From the NCBI GenBank assembly GCA_964587525.1, contig CAZPLZ010000197.1, positions 1 to 5,640 on the forward strand: a DNA stretch of 5,640 bases, read 5' to 3'. The notes under the pieces are model-generated. The model did no database searches and was not told the DNA's origin. It saw nothing but the letters and a program-made list of their open reading frames with translations. A program made the translations under genes and the position numbers. Position 1 is the stretch's first letter, and each line of letters starts with the position of its first letter. Of the stretch, positions 1 through 5,640 are shown piece by piece. The stretch is from CAZPLZ01 sp964587525 (GTDB lineage: Bacteria > Oederibacteriota > CAKKQC01).

Positions 1-2
1 CA

Positions 3-1277
3 GGGTGCTTGTTGCACCCCTGTCGAGCGGCCCATTTCAGGTTAACACGTGGCATGGTCTTTGCCTTGGCTCCAGGACCGCTGGTGCTCTTCCTCCTTCT
101 GCCTGAACCGGACCGGATTGTGATGAACAGTGGATTGTACAATCGCCCGCGCGCCTCAGTGGCTCAAGAACAAGGAAAGATCATCTATCAGAGCGATAGT
201 TACAGCGGACGTATCGCCGTGATGAGAGGATCATCCGGGCTGCTCTTTTTTGCCATCAACGGTAAACCGGATGGCTCAACGAGCCTTTCGGACATGTACA
301 CCCAGCTTGGCTCTGCGCACCTGGCTGCCTTGAGCCATCCAAATCCCAGCCGCGTCCTGGTCATTGGATTGGGAACGGGCACCTCCGCTGGCAGCCTGAC
401 CCTGCATCCTGAGGTTAAGGAGATTCACGTGGTTGAAATTGACCCCGCCATCTTGGACGTGGCGCGGCGGTTTGCTGCTCATAATTCCAACGTGATGAGC
501 AATCCCAGAGTCCATCTTCACCTGGACGATGCCCGCCACTTCCTGCTGACTGACTCCACCCGGTACGATCTCATCCTCTCGGAGCCTTCCAATTTGTGGG
601 TGAGCGGCATGGTCAACTTGTACACGCGTGAGTTCTATCAGCTCATTCAACGACACTTACAGCCTGGAGGGGTCTTCCTTCAGTGGGTTCACTACTACCA
701 GGCGCATGCCGATGATATCCGAAGCGAGCTGGCGACATTCCAGTCTGTCTTTGCTCACGCTACGTACTGGGCACACCCATTTGGCGATTCGTTCCTCCTG
801 GCTCGGGATCAGCCTCTGGTTATCAACATGGAGGAGTGGCAGCGGCGGCTTCAAAGGCCAGCGCTCATCGGTGACTTTCAGCGGATCCAGTTGTCCCCGC
901 CTCTGGACATCCTAGGGTTTTTCCTCTGGGGATCTGAGAGTCTCAGCCGCTACGCTCAGGGTGCACGGATATGCACCGACGACTTCCCGTTCCTGGAGTT
1001 CACCACGCCGCGGGTGAGGTATTCCGCGCGGGGTGTGAAAGAGCTGTTTAGATTAATGCAGGCCTATGGCCCGGTAAGGCCGCTGCCGCTTGTAAACGAG
1101 AGCGCAACGAAACGAATCAAGTTAGGCGATATCTTTTTGAAATTTCACCACAGCCTGACCCGATGCCGAGTGGAATACCGGCGGGCTCTTCAGTTGAACC
1201 CTGAGTCATCAGAGGCCGCTCGCAAGCTGGCGCACATCGAGGCGTCAATGGGCAGCCTGCCGGGCGTACTCCCGTAA
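3..1277 (+). CDS. Spermidine-synthase-like domain protein, membrane-linked, 5' truncated by window edge
   Basis: The frame is open to the left edge, so this is the C-terminal part of a longer gene; the TTG at 9 is only the first possible start visible. Numbering from that TTG, residues 16-31 are one hydrophobic segment, followed by the 'MNSGLYNRP' entry typical of the catalytic part of fused MFS/spermidine synthase proteins. A Rossmann methyltransferase-like core follows: VIGLGTGTSAG (118-128) is the nucleotide loop, VVEIDP (141-146) the acidic strand, DDAR (173-176) the adenine-side motif, and SEPSNLW (191-197) with LYTREFY (204-210) the active-site strand and helix. TDDFPFLEF (323-331) closes the domain. 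Residues 372-410 resemble a degenerate tetratricopeptide repeat. By family knowledge, such proteins usually have N-terminal transporter-like membrane helices, which would lie left of the window. The usual catalytic Asp of spermidine synthase is Glu192 here, so polyamine synthesis is doubtful. The stop TAA lies inside the convergent neighbour. Confidence 0.85.
   Translation, partial: GCLLHPCRAAHFRLTRGMVFALAPGPLVLFLLLPEPDRIVMNSGLYNRPRASVAQEQGKIIYQSDSYSGRIAVMRGSSGLLFFAINGKPDGSTSLSDMYTQLGSAHLAALSHPNPSRVLVIGLGTGTSAGSLTLHPEVKEIHVVEIDPAILDVARRFAAHNSNVMSNPRVHLHLDDARHFLLTDSTRYDLILSEPSNLWVSGMVNLYTREFYQLIQRHLQPGGVFLQWVHYYQAHADDIRSELATFQSVFAHATYWAHPFGDSFLLARDQPLVINMEEWQRRLQRPALIGDFQRIQLSPPLDILGFFLWGSESLSRYAQGARICTDDFPFLEFTTPRVRYSARGVKELFRLMQAYGPVRPLPLVNESATKRIKLGDIFLKFHHSLTRCRVEYRRALQLNPESSEAARKLAHIEASMGSLPGVLP
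1245..1277. other. Convergent 3'-end overlap of two genes (33 bp)
   Basis: The + gene ends with TAA at 1275-1277 and the - gene ends with TGA (complement of TCA at 1245-1247). Both reading frames keep normal-looking protein up to their stops: the + side ends SLPGVLP, the - side REYARQAAH. There is therefore no intergenic space, and no hairpin with a T-run is visible that could end either transcript. Confidence 0.8.
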
Positions 1278-3332
1278 GTCCTCCCTGATGCCTTCGGTGC
1301 CCGGCACCACACCCTCTGGCAGTGGAAACCGGCCGGGTCGAGTTGTGATTTCATAGATGACCCAGTTGGGCAGCCGGCTGGCTTCCCTAACGTGCGTGCG
1401 CCAGAATTCGAGATACACGTTAAGCTTCGCCGGTGTCCAGTCCATCAGCCAGGGGCGCTCTCCCAGGATTACCATGCCGCCCGGCGGATGCCAGGCGATG
1501 TGGGTGAGGTTCGCTTGCCGGGCGCGGATGCGCACCCGTTGCGGCCCCCGCGCGTCCTTCAGCCACCAGTACAGGGACGGGCGCGTGTAGAGGAAATCGA
1601 ACCACACCCGGCGAGGCAGATCGTAGCTGAAGTTATGGCCCAGGATATAGGCGCGGCCACGCGGAGGAGTCAGCGCTTCAAGTGTTTCGAGCGCCTTATC
1701 AAAATCGAGAGGCCGGAAATGTTTCCCCCGGTACTCCTGGAGCGAGAGTTTTCCGATTGCCGCTTCATAGGGGTTGGTGCCGAATTCGATCGCTTTGACC
1801 CCGCAGGCAAACGAACCCCAGAGCACGAGCAACGTGAGCCGGGTCACCCAGCGCTGGCCGGTGGGGTTGAGACCATAGCCGTTCACGACGCCGGCGGCTG
1901 CGGCGCAGACGACCGCCAGCGCCGGGGTGAGGTAACGCGGAAGGGGCGCCGTGACCCACCAGATCAGGAAGAGGATGAGGGCCAGCGGCCAGAGGGGGCT
2001 GCGCCGGGCCTGAGGCCAAAGAAGCGGCACGGCGACTGCGGTGAGCAGGAGAGGGGAGGAGGCCCCATCCGACCCAGGCTTGCTCATCAGATACCATGGC
2101 GCCGTCAGCAGGAGGTTGAAATCGAACCGGAACGCCATAGCATCATCCTGCCATCCCACGGTGTCAGCTTGGGTCCAGCGCAGGCCGCCGAGCAGGACCG
2201 GATACACCGGATTTCCGGTCCAGAGGAAGTTCCGGAGCAGCCAGATTCCACATGCGGCGATTCCGCTTAGGGCAAAGGGTATGGCTGACTTTGGCTGTAA
2301 GCCGTGACGAAGGAAGACCAGGCCGCCAAGCACGACCGCTACGAATCCTCCCAGATACTTGGTTCCGAATATTGCTCCCGCCAGCCATCCGGCAAGCACC
2401 AGGTTCGAACGCCGGGCGGGCCCAGGGTTATCCAGCAGGACGAGGAGGGCGGCGATCAGGGGGAGAACCAGGAAAAACTCCACGTAGGCCCGGCTGGCGA
2501 TAACCATTCCGAATGGGATCGTGAGATACAGGGCCAGCGCCCAGGGAGCCGCCGAGGCTCCCCAGAGGCTGCGTGCGAGCCGCGCGACGCCAAACCCGCC
2601 GGCCAGCCAGACCAGGGTGTGGAGCATTTTGGCGGCTGGATCACCTCCCAGGTTTTTGGCCAGCATCATCAGGGTCTCGCCGGTGAACGGGAAATAGGAC
2701 GGAAATATTTCCGGGATCGGATAGATCTTGTGCGAAAGCAAATACAGGGAGGGCACGCGCAGGTGATACACCATGGCATCCCAGGCCACTTCCGGCGCGA
2801 ATGCAGCGAGCACCACCGCGGCGCCAGCGGCCCATGTCACGGCAGTCAGCAGGATGGGTGCCCGCCCCGCCCCCTGCGAGCCTGCGAGCTCCTGGCGCAC
2901 GGGTTTAAGCCGGGTGCGGAGGCGGAGCGGAGACAGCAAAGGGAGCGCGAATCCGGCCGCCAGCACTGTCACCGCGGCCAGGATGCTAAAGGTGGCCAGT
3001 CCGAGCCATCCGAGGCCCTGGGTGAGCAGCGCTAGGGCCGGCAGCCCAGCCGCCAGTTGAATGAGATGCGGTGGCTCCTGACGAGGCCCGCGGATGAATC
3101 GGATGAGGACACGCCCTGCGCCCAGCCCCGCCAGGCACACCACGCCTGCGCCGGCGAGCGCCAGGAGGGCTGCACGTGCCGCCTCGCCGCCGTGCGGCCA
3201 CGGCGGGCTGACGAGGGAGCGGAAGACGCCGGCCAGATGGCGGGATTCGAGCAGCTCTTTTGAAGACAGCCAGATCAGCCAGACCCAGAGCGACCAGACG
3301 GCGAACAGGCGGCGCCTCAGCGCCTGGTTCAT
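1245..3332 (-). CDS. Polytopic GT-C-type membrane glycosyltransferase (family 39/83-like)
   Basis: A 695-residue membrane protein, probably a GT-C fold enzyme that moves a sugar from a polyprenyl-phosphate donor to an envelope acceptor; the substrate cannot be read from the sequence. It starts with a positive cap (RRR, residues 6-8) and a first helix at about 9-23. About a dozen further hydrophobic segments follow, up to about 513. The loop with E181 and WDAMVYHL (184-191) matches the acidic, donor-binding first loop of GT-C enzymes. FPSYFPFTGETL (210-221) and PRYLTPALAV (465-474) also match sequences common in this broad group. Residues 514-695 form a mostly soluble tail, presumably periplasmic. 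The ATG is five bases after the GerMN gene stop, so the genes are probably co-transcribed; the ribosome site is weak (AAGCGGA directly before ATG). The last 33 bases overlap the convergent gene. Family-level call is firm, exact family and acceptor are not. Confidence 0.82.
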   Translation of the reverse strand: MNQALRRRLFAVWSLWVWLIWLSSKELLESRHLAGVFRSLVSPPWPHGGEAARAALLALAGAGVVCLAGLGAGRVLIRFIRGPRQEPPHLIQLAAGLPALALLTQGLGWLGLATFSILAAVTVLAAGFALPLLSPLRLRTRLKPVRQELAGSQGAGRAPILLTAVTWAAGAAVVLAAFAPEVAWDAMVYHLRVPSLYLLSHKIYPIPEIFPSYFPFTGETLMMLAKNLGGDPAAKMLHTLVWLAGGFGVARLARSLWGASAAPWALALYLTIPFGMVIASRAYVEFFLVLPLIAALLVLLDNPGPARRSNLVLAGWLAGAIFGTKYLGGFVAVVLGGLVFLRHGLQPKSAIPFALSGIAACGIWLLRNFLWTGNPVYPVLLGGLRWTQADTVGWQDDAMAFRFDFNLLLTAPWYLMSKPGSDGASSPLLLTAVAVPLLWPQARRSPLWPLALILFLIWWVTAPLPRYLTPALAVVCAAAAGVVNGYGLNPTGQRWVTRLTLLVLWGSFACGVKAIEFGTNPYEAAIGKLSLQEYRGKHFRPLDFDKALETLEALTPPRGRAYILGHNFSYDLPRRVWFDFLYTRPSLYWWLKDARGPQRVRIRARQANLTHIAWHPPGGMVILGERPWLMDWTPAKLNVYLEFWRTHVREASRLPNWVIYEITTRPGRFPLPEGVVPGTEGIREDLREYARQAAH

Positions 3333-3337
3333 TCCGC

Positions 3338-3952
3338 TTAGGGCTTGAGAGCCGGGCTTGCGGACTCGCCCTGCAGACGCCGGCGCGGGAGGATGTACCG
3401 GCCGTGGGCGGGCAGATGCGCGAAGAGCTTGTGCCGAACGCTCCCGTTTTCGAGCAGCACGAAGGCCTTCACCTCAGGGCAGTTTCTCAGTAGCGTCCGA
3501 GCCAGCGCACGGATGAAGAGGAATTCTTCGCGTGGGCCGAGCGGACGGTCGAAGACCGCCGCTCGCTCATCCAGGTAGGCTGTTCCATCGGAGGTGAGGA
3601 AGATCGCTCGGGGTGCAAGACCATTTGGGAACAGCGGCAGCGCCGCGGCTGTGGCAGGCCCGCGGTGGAGTTCCGTGACGACCGCGCGCAACTTGTCCAG
3701 GGCCGTGCTGGGTTTCGGCCGCTCCCTGATCTCCTCGGTCAGGTTAAATCCTGAGCGGGAAGGGAAATAACAAAGGTACGAGACCATCTCGGTGTCGGAA
3801 GGCAGGTCGATGGCCGCGGGCGACTGTGGAGCCCTGCTCTCGCGCCACCAGAAACGTGCGCCTCTGCCAGCATTCCCGGTGCGAAGCCACACCCCGGCGA
3901 GAGCTACGGCCACGGCCGTAAGGAGCAGGATGACCAGCAGCCGTTTGGTCAC
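3338..3952 (-). CDS. GerMN-domain protein, membrane anchored
   Basis: A 204-residue protein with an N-terminal membrane anchor (residues 4-23, basic TKR in front) and a single GerMN domain at about 55-182. Visible family marks are the opening strand VSYLCYF (57-63), EEIRERPKP (73-81), the helix ending ELHRGPA (94-100), the LPLFPNGLAPRAIFL stretch (105-119), AYLDERAAVF (125-134) and the closing VKAFVLLENG (161-170). GerMN was named from the sporulation/germination protein GerM, but it is widespread in non-spore-forming bacteria, often beside an amidase of peptidoglycan. Its chemistry is not established; a binding role at the cell wall is the usual guess. The start is GTG, sharing four bases (GTGA) with the amidase stop, and a good ribosome site lies seven bases upstream. 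There is no lipobox cysteine near the anchor, so an inner-membrane anchored, outward-facing protein is most likely. A Pro/Arg-rich tail follows the domain. Confidence 0.83.
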   Translation of the reverse strand: MTKRLLVILLLTAVAVALAGVWLRTGNAGRGARFWWRESRAPQSPAAIDLPSDTEMVSYLCYFPSRSGFNLTEEIRERPKPSTALDKLRAVVTELHRGPATAAALPLFPNGLAPRAIFLTSDGTAYLDERAAVFDRPLGPREEFLFIRALARTLLRNCPEVKAFVLLENGSVRHKLFAHLPAHGRYILPRRRLQGESASPALKP

Positions 3953-5163
3953 CGGCTGGCCTCAGGCAAAACTAGCTCCACGCGCAGTGTGGCAGCGATG
4001 ACGCCGGCGAGACGCTGGATGGCAGCGTCGTCACCAACCAGGCTGGCTCCCTCCGGCGTGCCGAATCCGTCAATGGATATGGCGATGGCAGGGCAGTTCA
4101 GCCCTTCCAGGGCCACGAGGGGCGCTGGGTACGGGCCGTCCGCTGGAATGCCGCTCTCCTCAAGATTCTGGACAAGGACCGTGCCCACCTCCAAAGCGCG
4201 TAGCGCCCCAGCTTCGGCCGCGCGAGTCCATCCCCCACGTGACTCGAACGGCTTAAAAGAAACATTGGTGGTGCCAAGGAGGTTGGACAGACCCCAGTAC
4301 CAGACCACAGGACCGGGCCCGCCGTACTCGCTGGCGTGGAAGCTCACGAAGAACTCCGCCTTCAGCGCGTTGGCGAGGCCAGCCGCTTCTCGGGGATCCA
4401 GCTCTTTCCCGTCGCCTTGCAGTGTCACGAGCGCGAGTCCCTCGCCGGCGAGGGTGGCGCTGACCGCGGCGGCCAGTTTCAGTCCGAGGTCACCCTCGGT
4501 GAGGCCCTTAAGACCACGGGCGCCGGCGCGTCGCACGTGGCCCGCGTCCAGCACGATGACCCGCGACCCCGCGGGCACTTTTGGAACCGCCAGGGTCCTG
4601 GTTCGCTCCGTGACGGTGGCCTGCTGGAGCTGGGCAGGCTTCACCTCGAGCTCTTGTGCCGCCTCATGCCACACCAGGTCGATTTCCCATCCGTGCTGTC
4701 CTAGGCTGCGCAGCGTTTCCAGGGACAGGTAGGGCAAGCCTGCGATCAGGCGCGGTGGGTGCTTGACGAGCACCGGCTGGCCCTCGATGAACAGGAGCGG
4801 CTCGTCGAGAAATCCTTTCGCGAAGGCGGCTTTGCCCTTCATTTCCCACTGATTGGTGGCGGGATACCAGCGTGCGTCCGCTCCCAGCAGGGAGCCACAG
4901 GCCAGGAGGGGAACCAGGATTTCCCCGCCCTCCCGTTTGAGCTCCACCAGACGCAGGCGTTCTCCATCACGCACGGTGGCTTGGATGGTTTCTGCGTCAA
5001 CCGCGCCTGGGACGATCAACGGCAGAAGGAGGAGACAGCCTATGAAGGTAGGTGAGCTGAGAATTAGAAAAATGGAACGACGCTGCTGGATTTCGGAATG
5101 TCCACTTTGACCTTGTTGGAAGGCGGGCTCTGCTTGCCCTCCGCGGTCTGTGCGGTCACCCAA
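3949..5163 (-). CDS. N-acetylmuramoyl-L-alanine amidase (Amidase_3 fold) with stalk domain; catalytic Glu apparently lost
   Basis: Exported protein of the family that cuts the bond between muramic acid and the stem peptide of peptidoglycan, using one zinc ion. Numbering from the TTG at 5163: residues 40-51 are a hydrophobic signal core and AVDA (54-57) a good signal-peptidase site. Residues 80-175 resemble the copper-amine-oxidase N-terminal 'stalk' domain (ILVPLLACGSLLGA, then GLPYLSLETLRSLG). Residues 200-396 are the amidase: VIVLDAGH gives zinc ligand H209, LTEGDLGL gives E223, and FVSFHAS gives H276. The usual catalytic Glu near the C-terminus (PAxxVE) is replaced by Ser363 in PAIAISIDGFG; D365 is nearby. 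The start is uncertain: the TTG at 5163 is the only canonical start upstream of the signal peptide, but it overlaps the preceding gene by 100 bases and residues 1-30 look spurious. A non-standard ATT at 5064, sharing one base with the upstream stop, or ATT at 5073, would leave a tidy signal peptide. The 3' end is coupled to the GerMN gene. Confidence 0.85.
   Translation of the reverse strand: MGDRTDRGGQAEPAFQQGQSGHSEIQQRRSIFLILSSPTFIGCLLLLPLIVPGAVDAETIQATVRDGERLRLVELKREGGEILVPLLACGSLLGADARWYPATNQWEMKGKAAFAKGFLDEPLLFIEGQPVLVKHPPRLIAGLPYLSLETLRSLGQHGWEIDLVWHEAAQELEVKPAQLQQATVTERTRTLAVPKVPAGSRVIVLDAGHVRRAGARGLKGLTEGDLGLKLAAAVSATLAGEGLALVTLQGDGKELDPREAAGLANALKAEFFVSFHASEYGGPGPVVWYWGLSNLLGTTNVSFKPFESRGGWTRAAEAGALRALEVGTVLVQNLEESGIPADGPYPAPLVALEGLNCPAIAISIDGFGTPEGASLVGDDAAIQRLAGVIAATLRVELVLPEASR
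3960..3964 (-). promoter_or_regulatory. Ribosome binding site of the GerMN gene
   Basis: TGAGG on the minus strand, seven bases before the GTG at 3952 and inside the last codons of the amidase gene. It supports the GTG start and the GTGA-coupled translation of the pair. Confidence 0.55.
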
Positions 5164-5639
5164 TAGAGGTGAGTTCGTCCTTTCTGGGCTTTGCGGTCAC
5201 GGAAGGAGGTCTTCCTGATCGGGGTTCCGGTCAGCGGGGTCCCTTGTACACCGCCTGGAGAGGCACGATACACCATGTAGCCCGCCAGCGGGATTCTTGA
5301 GGCGACCGGGTTCCATTTGACCACCACAGTCAAACCTTCCAGGGTTACGGAAACTTTTTCCGGCGAAGGCGGGATGGAGCTGGCCTGGGCGGCAGGCGGC
5401 GTTCCTCCTGGCGCTGGCAGTGGCGGTGTGCCAGGCAGGGGTGGGGCTTGCGGCGCGGTGGGGAGCGACGCCACTGGCGGTGCCGTCGGCACTGGCACCG
5501 GTGGCGGTGCGGTGGGGAGTGGCGCCACTGGCGGTGTCGCCGGCACTGGAGCTGCTGGCGGCGCGGTGGGGAGCGGGGCCACCGGCGGCACCGCTGGCGA
5601 CATTGTGGGGAGCGGAGCCGCTGGCGGTGTCGCGGGGCC
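5064..5639 (-). CDS. Proline-rich protein with C-terminal fibronectin type III domain, 5' truncated by window edge
   Basis: The frame stays open to the right edge, so the N-terminus is outside the window; the ATG at 5603 lies inside a repeat unit, where sister units carry Ala or Thr, and is unlikely to be the start. The visible part has two regions. Coordinates 5400-5639 encode a Pro/Ala/Thr/Val-rich linker of nine-residue repeats (consensus PPVAPLPTA). Coordinates of about 5094-5375 encode one fibronectin type III domain: VTLEGLTVVVKWNPV, AGYMVYRA, TSFRDRK and THLYWVTAQ with NKVKV are the typical strands, including the core Trp and the Tyr of strand C. The gene ends shortly after with SSSVVPFF. 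Fibronectin domains on proline-rich stalks in bacteria usually belong to exported or lipid-anchored surface proteins that bind polymers or other proteins. No catalytic domain is visible. It is first of the four leftward genes seen here, and its stop abuts or overlaps the amidase start. Confidence 0.78.
   Translation of the reverse strand, partial: GPATPPAAPLPTMSPAVPPVAPLPTAPPAAPVPATPPVAPLPTAPPPVPVPTAPPVASLPTAPQAPPLPGTPPLPAPGGTPPAAQASSIPPSPEKVSVTLEGLTVVVKWNPVASRIPLAGYMVYRASPGGVQGTPLTGTPIRKTSFRDRKAQKGRTHLYWVTAQTAEGKQSPPSNKVKVDIPKSSSVVPFF
5400..5627 (-). repeat. 27-bp tandem repeats encoding nine-residue Pro-rich units
   Basis: Eight in-frame 27-bp units: 5601-5627, 5562-5588, 5535-5561, 5508-5534, 5481-5507, 5454-5480, 5427-5453 and 5400-5426. 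The first two are separated by a 12-base insertion encoding SPAV. They encode variants of PPVAPLPTA. The units at 5562, 5508 and 5454 resemble each other most (23-24 of 27 bases identical by eye), alternating with more divergent units, so there is a 54-bp higher-order period and probably recent duplication. The two units nearest the fibronectin domain are degenerate. Further similar sequence continues past 5627 toward the edge. Confidence 0.8.
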
Positions 5640-5640
5640 T

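Noticed and set aside
9..56. TTG at 9 or ATG at 54 as the true start of the spermidine-synthase-like gene
   Set aside because: Neither has a convincing ribosome site, the frame is open to the edge, and relatives usually carry more membrane helices upstream, so the gene most likely begins outside the window.
1296..1308. Inverted repeat GGTGC...GCACC near the convergent gene ends as a possible terminator
   Set aside because: Only five base pairs with a three-base loop, no T-run on either strand, and it lies inside the coding end of the glycosyltransferase.
1392..2270. Long + strand open frame of 292 codons
   Set aside because: It lies antisense to the glycosyltransferase, is rich in Arg/Gly/Pro/Glu without domain-like pattern, and is explained by scarcity of stops opposite a GC-rich gene.
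2304..3035. Long + strand open frame of 243 codons
   Set aside because: Also antisense to the glycosyltransferase; Gln/Gly/Arg-rich composition typical of a shadow frame, with no recognisable motif.
3989..4732. + strand open frame of 247 codons opposite the amidase
   Set aside because: Ser/Arg/Ala/Pro-rich shadow; the minus frame carries clear signal, stalk and amidase motifs.
5601..5603. ATG as the start of the fibronectin-domain gene
   Set aside because: It falls inside a repeat unit at a position where other units have Ala or Thr, has no ribosome site, and the frame continues with the same repeats to the window edge.

Overview
The window is densely coding bacterial DNA with no gene-free stretch over 300 bases, no RNA gene, no mobile element and no CRISPR array. 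It holds five protein genes in two opposing blocks that meet tail to tail. One gene runs rightward from beyond the left edge and ends at 1277. Four genes run leftward from beyond the right edge and end at 1245. The two blocks overlap by 33 bases.

Left block (+): the C-terminal part of a membrane-linked spermidine-synthase-like protein. It has a clear S-adenosyl-methionine-type Rossmann fold and a degenerate tetratricopeptide-like tail. The residues that catalyse aminopropyl transfer in true spermidine synthases are changed.

Right block (-), in transcription order: (1) a proline-rich protein with a C-terminal fibronectin type III domain, whose proline-rich part is a 27-bp tandem repeat; (2) an exported N-acetylmuramoyl-L-alanine amidase (Amidase_3 fold) with an N-terminal copper-amine-oxidase-like stalk domain; (3) a small membrane-anchored GerMN-domain protein, joined to the amidase by a GTGA stop/start overlap; (4) a 695-residue polytopic GT-C-type glycosyltransferase five bases further on. 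The spacing indicates one operon. Three of its products look like cell-envelope or peptidoglycan proteins and the fourth is an envelope glycosyltransferase, so a joint role in building or remodelling the cell surface is a reasonable inference.

The organism is probably a GC-rich bacterium that exports wall-active proteins. The amidase-GerMN pair and the style of the GT-C and spermidine-synthase-like proteins recall Acidobacteriota and deltaproteobacterial lineages, but this is an impression from family knowledge. The + block is visibly less GC-rich than the - block (three counted 60-base lines hold 28-31 G+C on the left; two hold 44 on the right).

I found no clearly new system. The points most worth a second look are the missing catalytic glutamate in the amidase, its puzzling start (a TAATT junction where TAATG would be expected), and the recently duplicated proline-rich repeat.
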